Shown here: positions 44,630 through 52,260 of the stretch, piece after piece
Layout of the letters: each line of letters begins with the position of its first letter
Position numbering within the stretch: position 1 is the first letter of the stretch
From: Acidobacteriota bacterium
Lineage (GTDB): Bacteria > Acidobacteriota > Blastocatellia > Pyrinomonadales > Pyrinomonadaceae
NCBI GenBank assembly: GCA_016713675.1
Contig: JADJOS010000001.1
Span: 1,116,001 to 1,180,000 of the forward strand
DNA length: 64,000 nucleotides
Direction of reading: 5' to 3'
Notes under the pieces: generated by a model
What the model saw: the letters and a program-made list of their open reading frames with translations, nothing else
Told to the model about the DNA's origin: nothing
Databases searched by the model: none
Made by a program: the position numbers and the translations under genes

Positions 44630-44818
44630 ATGCCAAAGGATAAAAAGAGATTGAGCAAAACCGCAAAGGCGGCTCAGAAAATACTAAACGATTCGAAACT
44701 GCTCGCCGCAACAAAGGCGGCACAAGACTCTTCGCCGGGACAAGAATTTCGTGCTGCTCAGGTTACGCCGCGAACCGCAACCGCGATCAAGCTTCGGCCA
44801 GAAAAGAAAAAGGGCTAA
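44630..44818 (+). CDS. Small basic protein, unknown
   Basis: 62 residues, rich in Lys and Ala, 11 bases after mnmA with AAGGAAT before the start. No known domain. Lys-rich start and end (PKDKKRLSKTAK, RPEKKKG) suggest nucleic acid binding, unproven. Confidence 0.55.
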   Translation: MPKDKKRLSKTAKAAQKILNDSKLLAATKAAQDSSPGQEFRAAQVTPRTATAIKLRPEKKKG

Positions 44819-44843
44819 GAACTACGACACAGTTCGAAAACTC

Positions 44844-45275
44844 CTATTTTGTCTTCAGAATATCACGTATTTCGGTCAGCAGGGCTTCTTGCGGCGGCGG
44901 CGGCGTCGCGGCAGCAAGACGTGTAAAATACCCCATCGCGGCTTTAGCGATCAGGAACATTACGAATCCAACAATAAGAAACGTGATAACGTCGCTTATT
45001 AATTGGCCATATCGAACCAGTGGAGCCCCGCTCTTAACGGCGGCGTCTACTGCTTTTTGCAATTCTTCACCTGTCAAACCAGCAGGTATAACGCCTTTTA
45101 TATCCCAAAACTTAGTTTTGAAGTCAGTCCCGCCGGTTATCAACCCAACAAACGGCATAATTATCCCTTCCGTGAAGGTTGAAATTATCTTTCCGAACGA
45201 CGCGCCGATGATCACACCGATGGCGAGGTCAAGTACATTTCCGCGAGCAATGAAGGCCTTGAATTCGTTAAACAC
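44844..45275 (-). CDS. mscL: Large-conductance mechanosensitive channel
   Basis: 143 residues from GTG 45275, chosen because AAGGAGA lies 7 bases upstream and the product then begins VFNEFKAFIARGNVLDLAIGVIIGASF, the conserved MscL N-terminus and first helix. The longer reading adds an unrelated N-terminus. A second helix LISDVITFLIVGFVMFLIAKA is present. Releases solutes on hypo-osmotic shock. Confidence 0.96.
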   Translation of the reverse strand: MFNEFKAFIARGNVLDLAIGVIIGASFGKIISTFTEGIIMPFVGLITGGTDFKTKFWDIKGVIPAGLTGEELQKAVDAAVKSGAPLVRYGQLISDVITFLIVGFVMFLIAKAAMGYFTRLAAATPPPPQEALLTEIRDILKTK

Positions 45276-45352
45276 TTTGCAGTTCTCCTTATTTAATTCA
45301 TTTCGCCGGCTAAACGCTAATAATATAAGCTCTTTAGGGAACGGATACAAAC

Positions 45353-45376
45353 AAAAACGGCGAGCAAACGCTCGCC
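45353..45376 (-). terminator. Terminator of the bactofilin gene
   Basis: Stem GGCGAGC/GCTCGCC (45359-45365, 45370-45376) with a 4-base loop and a five-T tract on the minus strand. Confidence 0.85.
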
Positions 45377-45403
45377 GAGATAGATCTGAACATAACGCTG
45401 ATA

Positions 45404-46054
45404 TTATGCGGTTGCCGTATCGGCCGCTTCATCTGCAGAATCGTCGTCGACAAAATCAAGCAATTTTGCTGCAACACCCTCTTCCTCAACTTCAGTCGAG
45501 ACAGAAGCTTCGTACGGAGTCGGTTCAGGTTCGACGTATTGGGCTGCCGCAACCTCTTCTTCGTGGGTTTCGCGTGCTTTTAACATGCTGCAGCTGCCCT
45601 CGAGTATTGCGCCTTCTTCGACGATCAGTCTTGGGCTCTGAATATTACCCATAACTCGGGCCGTTCGGCCAAGCTGCAGTTTCTCGGAGGCGATGATATC
45701 ACCATTCACGGTACCGTTGATCATGGCGGCGGCGACCACTATATTTGCGTCAACTTGTCCATTTGTACCAATTATGAGAGTTCCGGAGTCGGAGGTGACC
45801 GTGCCAATAAGGTGCCCGTCAACTCTGAGCATTGCCTGAAATTCAGTCTCTCCGGTGAGTGTTGTGCCGTGGCCGACGAAACCGCTCAGTCTGCCTTCTT
45901 TGATGTCGCGTGCCATCGAATCGCTCTCCGAGATGGCGCGTGTTGATGCAGTTGGGGTTTCGGCTGCGTAGTTATAGGCGGTTGCTGTTGGTTGTGGTGT
46001 TTTGTAATCGGTTGTTTCTGGTTCGGTTCTGGAGCTTCTTCCCATTCTGATCAT
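45404..46054 (-). CDS. Bactofilin-family cytoskeletal protein
   Basis: 216 residues. A polar N-terminal tail (about 1-55) precedes the beta-helix core: GHGTTLTGETEFQAMLRVDGHLIGTVTSDSGTLIIGTNGQVDANIVVAAAMINGTVNGDI, the DUF583 repeat pattern. The C-terminal tail is acidic and Ala/Glu-rich. Bactofilins polymerise without nucleotide and organise cell shape or envelope enzymes. Confidence 0.93.
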   Translation of the reverse strand: MIRMGRSSRTEPETTDYKTPQPTATAYNYAAETPTASTRAISESDSMARDIKEGRLSGFVGHGTTLTGETEFQAMLRVDGHLIGTVTSDSGTLIIGTNGQVDANIVVAAAMINGTVNGDIIASEKLQLGRTARVMGNIQSPRLIVEEGAILEGSCSMLKARETHEEEVAAAQYVEPEPTPYEASVSTEVEEEGVAAKLLDFVDDDSADEAADTATA

Positions 46055-46278
46055 AATCGTATCTGCACCTCACTATTGATATTGGCGAAAATTCCCGTCG
46101 CGCCGTCCGCTGAAAACCGTGCGGCACCACAACCGTTTCCTAGCTGCTTAGTATCGAATATTCCCGTCGCTATCATAATAGATGAGATAGCGGATGTGTG
46201 TCTAGCGCTATTTTTAGGTTGTCAAAATGGGCGTAAAGTGGCAGACTTAATAGTTTTCGGAGGGTGCCCGTACACGCC

Positions 46279-47187
46279 ATGCGAAGTGAGACCAAACTAA
46301 AAGGCAAGCTGCTCAAAAAAATGGGCCGTGCCGTCGAAGATTTTTCGATGATCGCCGATGGCGACAAAGTGATGGTCTGTCTGTCGGGCGGCAAGGACAG
46401 CTACACAATGCTCGATCTGCTGATGGACGTGCAGCGTCGTGCTCCTGTGAAATTTGAGATATTGGCGGTCAATCTCGACCAGAAACAGCCTGATTTCCCT
46501 GAGCATGTGCTGCCGGAATATCTCGAAAGCGTCGGCGTAAAATACCGCATCGTCGAGGAAGACACCTACTCGATCGTGACGGCGCACATTCCCGAGGGGC
46601 AGACGTATTGTTCGCTGTGTTCGCGGCTCAGACGCGGCATTTTGTACAACGTCGCGGTCGAAGAAGGCTGTACAAAGATCGCGCTCGGGCACCACGCGGA
46701 CGACATCATCGCAACGTTCCTGATGAACCTCTTTTACGTCGGCCAGCTCAAAGCGATGCCGCCGATCTTGCGCAGTGATGACGGCCGCAACACGATCATA
46801 CGGCCGCTCGCGTATTGCCAGGAGGCCGAGATCGCCGCGTATAGCGCAGAGCAGCAGTTCCCGATCATCCCTTGCAATCTGTGTGGTTCGCAGCCCAATC
46901 TAAAACGTGCGCGAGTCAAACGCCTGCTCACCGAGCTCGAAAAAGAGACGCCCTTTATCCGCAGCTCGATGATGACGGCCCTGACTCACGTCACCGGCTC
47001 GCACCTCTTGGACAACAAGCTGTACGACTTCGAAAATTTCGAACCGATGCTGAAATCGATCCCCGCCGGCCACGGCTCGGTCCAGAAAGAGCTCGACGAG
47101 ATCTTCGATCACAGCGAATCAGCGTACGACACTCAGAATTTGGAATTCAGAAGTGTGGCCGAGGCCGTGGTTGCCGGTATACAGTAG
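46279..47187 (+). CDS. ttcA: tRNA 2-thiocytidine biosynthesis protein TtcA
   Basis: 302 residues from ATG 46279. An in-frame GTG at 46264 overlaps the GGAGGG ribosome site and is less likely. PP-loop MVCLSGGKDSYTMLDLL, the iron-sulphur CSLCSRLRRG, and FPIIPCNLCGSQPNLKRARVK are the TtcA signature. Thiolates C32 of some tRNAs. The GCGACAAT array starts soon after its stop. Confidence 0.95.
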   Translation: MRSETKLKGKLLKKMGRAVEDFSMIADGDKVMVCLSGGKDSYTMLDLLMDVQRRAPVKFEILAVNLDQKQPDFPEHVLPEYLESVGVKYRIVEEDTYSIVTAHIPEGQTYCSLCSRLRRGILYNVAVEEGCTKIALGHHADDIIATFLMNLFYVGQLKAMPPILRSDDGRNTIIRPLAYCQEAEIAAYSAEQQFPIIPCNLCGSQPNLKRARVKRLLTELEKETPFIRSSMMTALTHVTGSHLLDNKLYDFENFEPMLKSIPAGHGSVQKELDEIFDHSESAYDTQNLEFRSVAEAVVAGIQ

Positions 47188-47265
47188 CCGGTCCTGTCCT
47201 TCACCTTTATTTAGTGCATTTTCGTGCTTTTTCGCGGTTAAGATCCTGCAACGCGTACAGGTTCT

Positions 47266-47359
47266 GCAACAGTCCGAAACACCTCTTGCGACAATCGTAG
47301 ATCGCCCTGCGACAATCGAAAAGCACCCCGGCGACAACCGTAGAACACCCTGCGACGAT
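47266..47359 (+). repeat. Second GCGACAAT array, 21-22 bp period
   Basis: Copies at 47288-47295, 47309-47316, 47331-47338 (GCGACAAC) and 47352-47359 (GCGACGAT), spaced 21, 22 and 21, with a degenerate copy GCAACAGT at 47266. Here the plus strand carries the unit and ttcA is on the plus strand, so orientation relative to the upstream gene equals the array at 34919. The rest of the 536-base gap to the RAYT gene holds REP units and no supported gene. Confidence 0.85.
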
Positions 47360-47494
47360 CGTATTTCCCCGCTCTCCGCCGCCCATGATACCGCCATTCA
47401 TAATTTCCCTCGCACCCCATTGTCATTTCCGTTAACTGCGGCGTTGATAATGTCCTGAAAGTGTCAGCATCGGGAGCGAAAAGCGATCGCTTCT

Positions 47495-48315
47495 TGTCAG
47501 AACCGCGAGCGATAGCGACCGGGTCCAACTCGCATACCCACGCACACCGAGCCAACCACTGACGTAAAAGTTGATTGCTCTTCGATAGGATTGTATATTG
47601 GTTGCGTTTGGTGTAGTCGTGTTGGGTGGGGTTGATTAAGTTGATGACCGATAACATTGGACCCGGTCGCTATCGCTCGCGGTACTGACATACGAGCTTA
47701 TGCTCGCTATGTGATTTTTAGCTATGTGGAATGATACGGAGATCCCGTTGGCGGTTTTGTTTACGTTTCGGTGTTATGGGACGTGGCTGCATGGGGATGA
47801 GCGTGGGTCGGTGGACAGACACCGGAACGTTTATGGAACTCCGCGAATACCGCAAATAGATAATTGGAAAGAGTACAATCAGGAGCTTTTGGAGCATCCT
47901 CCGGTGTTGCTGGATGCAAAGATGCGGCGGGCGGTAGAGAAGGCCATCAGGGAATTGTGTGAGAATCGCGGGTGGCGTTTGTTAGCGATAAATGTGCGGA
48001 CGAATCACGTTCATGTGGTGATCGGGATCGGCGGTAAGAATGTAGACCAGGTTTTGATCGCGCTGAAGGCTAATTCGACAAAGCAGATGAAATCAGACGG
48101 CTGTTGGCCAAATGAGCACAGTCCGTGGGCTGATAAAGGAAGTAAGCGGAAGCTGTGGAACGAGCGGAGCATCGCGAATGCGGTCGATTATGTGGTAAAC
48201 GGGCAGGGGTTTGATCTGCCGGATTTTGACTAGTGAATTATTAAGTTGACTGTTTCTGCTCGCATTGAATGTTCGTCGAGTTGAACCCGGTCGCTATCGC
48301 TCGCGGTTCTGACAA
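47495..48315. repeat. REP units around the first RAYT gene (three copies)
   Basis: A roughly 35-base unit containing GAACCGCGAGCGATAGCGAC and GGGTCCAAC occurs at 47495-47530, inverted at 47657-47691, and inverted again at 48279-48315, differing by only a few bases. The first two form an inverted pair (REPIN-like) 126 bases apart upstream of the transposase; the third lies downstream. Confidence 0.85.
47724..48233 (+). CDS. REP-associated tyrosine transposase (RAYT, IS200-like Y1 family), copy 1
   Basis: 169 residues. The HUH metal site is in NVRTNHVHVVIGIGG (H-V-H, about 95-105) and the probable nucleophile Tyr is in ANAVDYVVNGQG near the C-terminus. LFTFRCYGTWLHGDERGSVDR is the family N-terminus. 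Single-copy-type domesticated transposase flanked by REP units that it is likely to process. Distinct from copy 2 at 60161 (about one third identical by eye). Confidence 0.88.
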   Translation: MWNDTEIPLAVLFTFRCYGTWLHGDERGSVDRHRNVYGTPRIPQIDNWKEYNQELLEHPPVLLDAKMRRAVEKAIRELCENRGWRLLAINVRTNHVHVVIGIGGKNVDQVLIALKANSTKQMKSDGCWPNEHSPWADKGSKRKLWNERSIANAVDYVVNGQGFDLPDFD

Positions 48316-48350
48316 AACATATCGTTTCGCGTGTGGCGTATGTTTTATAC

Positions 48351-48379
48351 TTGCAACATAGCAGTAACTGTGATACACT
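48351..48379 (+). promoter_or_regulatory. Sigma-70-type promoter for the 48408 gene
   Basis: TTGCAA (48351-48356), 17 bases, TACACT (48374-48379), then AAGGAGG (48388-48394) before ATG 48408. The upstream ATACTTGCAAC is shared with the paralogue's promoter at 34744. Confidence 0.65.
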
Positions 48380-48407
48380 TATTTTATAAGGAGGAACGAC
48401 TGTTTTT

Positions 48408-48806
48408 ATGAGAGCGGATTGGGTGCAGATAAAGCGTGGGGATGTGATGCCGCAGTATGCGGGGATCTATGTGACGATGAACCGGAACGGGGATATTGTG
48501 ATGAGCCGGGTGACGTATGAGCGGATGGGGGCACCGAAGGCGTTTTTGTTGTTTTTTGACAGGGCGAATAAGCGGATCGGGCTGAAGCCGGCGGCGGCGG
48601 CGATAAAGGACGCTTATCCGGCAAAGGTGAGCAACAGGTGCGGAGCGAAAAAGGTCTGCGGCCACCGGTTGATGGTCGAGGAAAAGATCGACCTGCCGAT
48701 GACGGTCAGATTTTACGACGCCGACATCAACGACGAAGGCTGGCTGATCCTCGATCTGCGGACGGCGAAGGTTTCGCCGAGAGCGAAAAAGCGAAAAAGC
48801 GAATAA
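48408..48806 (+). CDS. Uncharacterised 132-residue protein, paralogue of the 34313 gene
   Basis: Starts MRADWVQIKRGDVMPQYAGI. The body IYVTMNRNGDIVMSRVTYERMG, KRIGLKPAAAAIKDAYPAKV and MTVRFYDADINDEGWLILDL aligns in order with the 34313 product. The tail is basic (SPRAKKRKSE) and its last codons run into a tandem GAATAACGAATAGG repeat. AbrB-like or PemI-like small beta folds begin with similar N-G-x-I strands, but I cannot assign it. Confidence 0.75.
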   Translation: MRADWVQIKRGDVMPQYAGIYVTMNRNGDIVMSRVTYERMGAPKAFLLFFDRANKRIGLKPAAAAIKDAYPAKVSNRCGAKKVCGHRLMVEEKIDLPMTVRFYDADINDEGWLILDLRTAKVSPRAKKRKSE

Positions 48807-48855
48807 CGAATAGGGAATAACGAATAACGAATGGGGAATAACGAATAGGGAATAG
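48801..48855 (+). repeat. Tandem GAATAACGAATAGG repeats
   Basis: Units of about 14-20 bases (GAATAACGAATAGG and variants) run from the stop codon of the 48408 gene. Preceded by two copies of GCGAAAAA inside the coding end. Confidence 0.8.
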
Positions 48856-48936
48856 TAGGCGGCAGGCATGAGATGGAGGAATACATCGGAGCGGTTAAAG
48901 GGCCGCTCCGTATGCGGCTGATCGATGGCCTGCAGG

Positions 48937-49533
48937 CTAGCTGATCTTAAAGCCGCTCATTCTGACGCCGAGGAGACGTCCGGGGAATATACCGAAATCT
49001 TCGATCTCGACCGTGTCCGCCGCTCCCGCTTTTCCGTGTTTGAACCTGATCTGTGCCGCCGGAATGAATGTTCCGTCGCCTTTGCCGGTTTTCGGGTCGA
49101 TCACTATCTCGACATAGCCGAACGGATAATCGACGGAGCGGTAACCTCCGCGGAGTTCGCCAAATCCGATCCAGCGTTCAAATACGGCACGGACGCGGGT
49201 CTTGCCCTCGAAAGTGTCGACGACCACGGCATTCAAAGGCCGGCCAACTGATGAGCCGAGCGAAAATTGTCCGAGATCGTTCTTGCTTATTGCGTTACGC
49301 AGGCCTTCCTGGCCGCCGCTCTCCAGCGTTTTAAGGTATTCGGCAACTTCGGCTGCAGTGGTGCGGCCGTTAACGCGCATTGTGAAAGTGCGTGTCACCG
49401 TCCGGGTGTTCATCCCTGAGCCGTAGATCAACGCGGTTCCGGTAAATGTTGTCTTTTCTTGCCCATATATCGCACCCACCGATGCGGCAAGGCCGACAAA
49501 TACCAAAAGTCCTATAGTTCTTATCTTTCTCAT
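48937..49533 (-). CDS. Exported protein of unknown function
   Basis: 198 residues with signal peptide IGLLVFVGLAASVGAIYGQ. TRTVTRTFTMRVNGRTTAAEVAEYLKTLESGGQEGLRNAI and ERWIGFGELRGGYRSVDYPFGYVEI are the most structured parts. No family recognised; similar secreted proteins are hypothetical in acidobacteria. Nothing further can be supported. Confidence 0.65.
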   Translation of the reverse strand: MRKIRTIGLLVFVGLAASVGAIYGQEKTTFTGTALIYGSGMNTRTVTRTFTMRVNGRTTAAEVAEYLKTLESGGQEGLRNAISKNDLGQFSLGSSVGRPLNAVVVDTFEGKTRVRAVFERWIGFGELRGGYRSVDYPFGYVEIVIDPKTGKGDGTFIPAAQIRFKHGKAGAADTVEIEDFGIFPGRLLGVRMSGFKIS

Positions 49534-49633
49534 GATCTAAAACCTCCTATTCATGATCCGACAGCGCTATCCTATCGCTTCACGTTTCATTCAGTTGTGC
49601 CGCAGGTCACAAAAGCTGCAGGTCACAAAGGGA

Positions 49634-49660
49634 AAGCCCCGCTGTGATCAGGCGAGGCTT
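49634..49660 (-). terminator. Terminator after the large serine hydrolase gene
   Basis: Minus-strand stem AAGCC(T)CGC with GCG(G)GGCTT, then a pyrimidine-rich TTTCCCTTT. A separate perfect 19-base palindrome, CGCAGGCAGGCTGCCTGCG, lies at 49698-49716 nearer the gene end. Two copies of GCAGGTCACAAA sit nearby at about 49602 and 49618. Confidence 0.6.
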
Positions 49661-49728
49661 GTTTTACTATTGTGGCGAAGACACGACATTACTGACTCGC
49701 AGGCAGGCTGCCTGCGTTCCGGCGGGAC

Positions 49729-49750
49729 GCCCTTACTATCGTGCGGGCTT
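49729..49750. repeat. REP-like unit of the second RAYT family, overlapping a stop codon
   Basis: CGCCCTTACTATCGTGCGGG (from 49729) matches the unit next to the RAYT at 60161 apart from one inserted base. The stop and last codons of the serine hydrolase (KPAR) lie inside it. Confidence 0.7.
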
Positions 49751-52168
49751 CTGACCGGGCTGCGTCTTTGGTCCGAAGAGTTTGTCGTCGATGGGGACGT
49801 TGTGTTTGACGCTCTTCAGCGTGGTGACGATGTTGCCGTTGCCGATGTTGTTATTGACCGTTTTGAAGGGCAATTTTACGCCGTCGACCTCGCGATAGTC
49901 GGAATACTCGACACTGTACGGTATCTTTTGCTGGCTCGTGCTGGACGAGATGATGCCCTCGCGTTTGACCAAGAGGAACGTCGTGGTCGAATAGTATTCG
50001 GTGAACGCAGTGCCCTTGGCGGGCGTAAAGGTGACGGCGTAGGCGTCTTCGCCATTGACCTTTTTGATGCCGGTTATATCGACGGTTTTGTAGTTCGTCT
50101 TCCAGTTGAGCAGTCCGTAAAAATCGTTGCCGAGGCGTACGTCTTCGAGTCGCTCGCCCGAGTATTTCTCGGCCGGTGCGAACGAGATCGCGTCTTCGCC
50201 GTTAGTGCCGTCGAAGTATTCCCATTCGGTCGCGATCGTCTTGCCGAGTGCGGTAAAGATCGTTTCGGCGGCGGACTTGTTCGGTGCCTTGGCGTATTGC
50301 GTGCCGTGTGCCTGAACACCCTGGTTCTCGAGATCGAGCGTAAATTCGATGACACGCGATGTGAGTTTTCGCCAATTTTCCTCGCCGCCTGCAGCCGCGA
50401 CGGCCTTTTGCATCAGCTCATCGGCCGTCATTTTGATCTCGGCCGAGACGGCACCGGCACGCGGGAATTCGAACGTGCCTTGCGGCTGTGTGATGACGAC
50501 GGCCGTTACCTTGCCTGCGGTGTCTCGTTTTGTCTTGAGGACGAACTGTTCCTCGGGCAGCGGCGACATCGAGTAGGTGTCCTTCGACTTTTCGATGAGC
50601 GTGTACGGCTGCTGGCCGGTGATGTTGAGTGTGACCTTGCCGTCCGTGTCCTTGATCTCGATATTGCCCATTTGAGTCGTGTAGGTGCCGACGAGCTCTT
50701 TGGCGGGATTCGGGCCGGCCGGCGTTTTTGGTGCATCGCCGGTGATGCGGGGCAGCTTGCGGTTGCCCTGCGGCTGGATCATCTCAAGCTCGGCCGCGTC
50801 GCCGGTCTCGGGCGTGAATTTCGCACCGAATCCGTCCGGCAGCCCGAGGGCTTTGAATGTGCGCGGTGCGGTGCGTTCGAGTTTGTACGGCGGCTGGCCG
50901 GGCACGACGAGAAAGAGGTCCTCGCCCTCGATCTTGACCTCGATCGGCCGTTCGGCGGTGCCGTATTTTCCGGCAAGCAGCTGGAGCGTTTTGAGCGGCA
51001 GTTTGGTCTCGTCTTTCGGCCCGTCGAGGATGTTCGAGAAGATCGTCGGCATAATGTCGTTGCCGAGGCTCGAACCCGAGACGTTTGTGAGCATGACAAA
51101 ACCGATCTTTTTCTCAGGGATCATCGCGACGAGCGAGTTGAATCCGTCGATATTGCCGCCGTGCTGGACTACCGTGTGGCCGTTCCATTTTTGCAGAAAC
51201 CAGCCGAGCCCGTAGTCCATCGCGGGCGACATCTTCATCTGCGGTTTGATCCATTCGGCGAATCCGGCTTCGGAAACAAGGCGTTTGCCGTTAACGGTGC
51301 CGCCATTCATGACAAAACGGATCCATTCTGCCATGTCGCGGGCGGATGAGTTGATCGAACCTGCGGGAGCGACTTCGTCAATGTCGCGAAATGGCATCTT
51401 TCTTGTTTCTTTGGTGTCGAAATTGTAGCTGTAGCCGAAGGAATGGTCCTTTGCCTTTTCCATCTGCTTCATCGACATATTGCTGTTATTCATGCCGAGC
51501 GGTTTGAAAATCCGTTTGGGAACGAACTTTTCCCACGGCGTTCTCTGTGCCTGCGTGACGAGTTCGCCGGCGGCCGTGAACATAATGTTTTGGTATTGAA
51601 ATTTTTCACGAAGCTTCGCGGTCGGCTTCGCTTGAGCTGCGACCTGGATCAATTCTGCACGGTTCAATTTGCCTGTGATCATTGCGAGGTCGGTGCGGTT
51701 GAGGCCAGACGAATGTGACATCAGGTCGCGAATGGTGATGTTCTTGTCAGTATCGGGGTCGTACATTTTGAAGTACGGCAGGAGCTTTTTCGGGCTGTCG
51801 GTGAGCGAAAGCTTGCCTTCGTCGGCGGTCATCAGCACGCTGAGAGCGGTAAACGCTTTGGTCGCAGAGCCGATAGCGAATTGCGTGTCGGGCGTGACGG
51901 CGATCTTGTTCTCAAAGTCCTTGTAGCCGAGGCCTTTCATGTATATGACCTTGTCGTCTTTTACGATCACGAGCGACATGCCCGGAATGCCGAGCTCCTT
52001 ACGGCGAGCTTCGACCTTTTCTTCGATCGCCTGCAGGGCTTTTGAATAGTCGACGGCCGCAGCGGTTTGAGTGCCGGTCTGTGCATATCCGATCTGCGGC
52101 AGCGACAGGGTGAAGATCGAAAAGAGAAGTAGAAGCGACAGAAAGGACCGTGACAAAGTGTTATTCAT
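49736..52168 (-). CDS. Large exported serine hydrolase, beta-lactamase class C family
   Basis: 810 residues, signal peptide about 1-29 (LLLLFSIFTLSLPQIGYAQ). Catalytic S101-A-T-K104 in FAIGSATKAFTALSVL, then LMSHSSGLNR, FQYQNIMFTAAGELVTQ (second motif Y-x-N) and HTVVQHGGNIDGFNS (third motif HGG). The C-terminal 400 residues hold repeated beta modules (for example GKYGTAERPIEVKIEGEDLFLVVPGQPPYKLERTAPRTFK and later GTYTTQMGNIEIKDTDGKV) and a final domain with a YSVEYSDYREVDGVKLPF pattern. Periplasmic esterase or peptidase; substrate unknown. Confidence 0.9.
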   Translation of the reverse strand: MNNTLSRSFLSLLLLFSIFTLSLPQIGYAQTGTQTAAAVDYSKALQAIEEKVEARRKELGIPGMSLVIVKDDKVIYMKGLGYKDFENKIAVTPDTQFAIGSATKAFTALSVLMTADEGKLSLTDSPKKLLPYFKMYDPDTDKNITIRDLMSHSSGLNRTDLAMITGKLNRAELIQVAAQAKPTAKLREKFQYQNIMFTAAGELVTQAQRTPWEKFVPKRIFKPLGMNNSNMSMKQMEKAKDHSFGYSYNFDTKETRKMPFRDIDEVAPAGSINSSARDMAEWIRFVMNGGTVNGKRLVSEAGFAEWIKPQMKMSPAMDYGLGWFLQKWNGHTVVQHGGNIDGFNSLVAMIPEKKIGFVMLTNVSGSSLGNDIMPTIFSNILDGPKDETKLPLKTLQLLAGKYGTAERPIEVKIEGEDLFLVVPGQPPYKLERTAPRTFKALGLPDGFGAKFTPETGDAAELEMIQPQGNRKLPRITGDAPKTPAGPNPAKELVGTYTTQMGNIEIKDTDGKVTLNITGQQPYTLIEKSKDTYSMSPLPEEQFVLKTKRDTAGKVTAVVITQPQGTFEFPRAGAVSAEIKMTADELMQKAVAAAGGEENWRKLTSRVIEFTLDLENQGVQAHGTQYAKAPNKSAAETIFTALGKTIATEWEYFDGTNGEDAISFAPAEKYSGERLEDVRLGNDFYGLLNWKTNYKTVDITGIKKVNGEDAYAVTFTPAKGTAFTEYYSTTTFLLVKREGIISSSTSQQKIPYSVEYSDYREVDGVKLPFKTVNNNIGNGNIVTTLKSVKHNVPIDDKLFGPKTQPGQKPAR

Positions 52169-52260
52169 GTTGTGACTCCGTTAGATTGATCAGCATTGGA
52201 TACGCTTGTTTTTCGTCAAAAGTTCTGATCTAGATACGACGACGGTGTGTTACATGCTTC

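Noticed and set aside
47238..47657. Minus-strand reading frames across the second array and REP unit
   Set aside because: Coding is explained by the repeated units; no conserved protein.
49553..51349. Long frame opposite the large serine hydrolase
   Set aside because: Shadow frame of a gene with clear catalytic motifs on the other strand.
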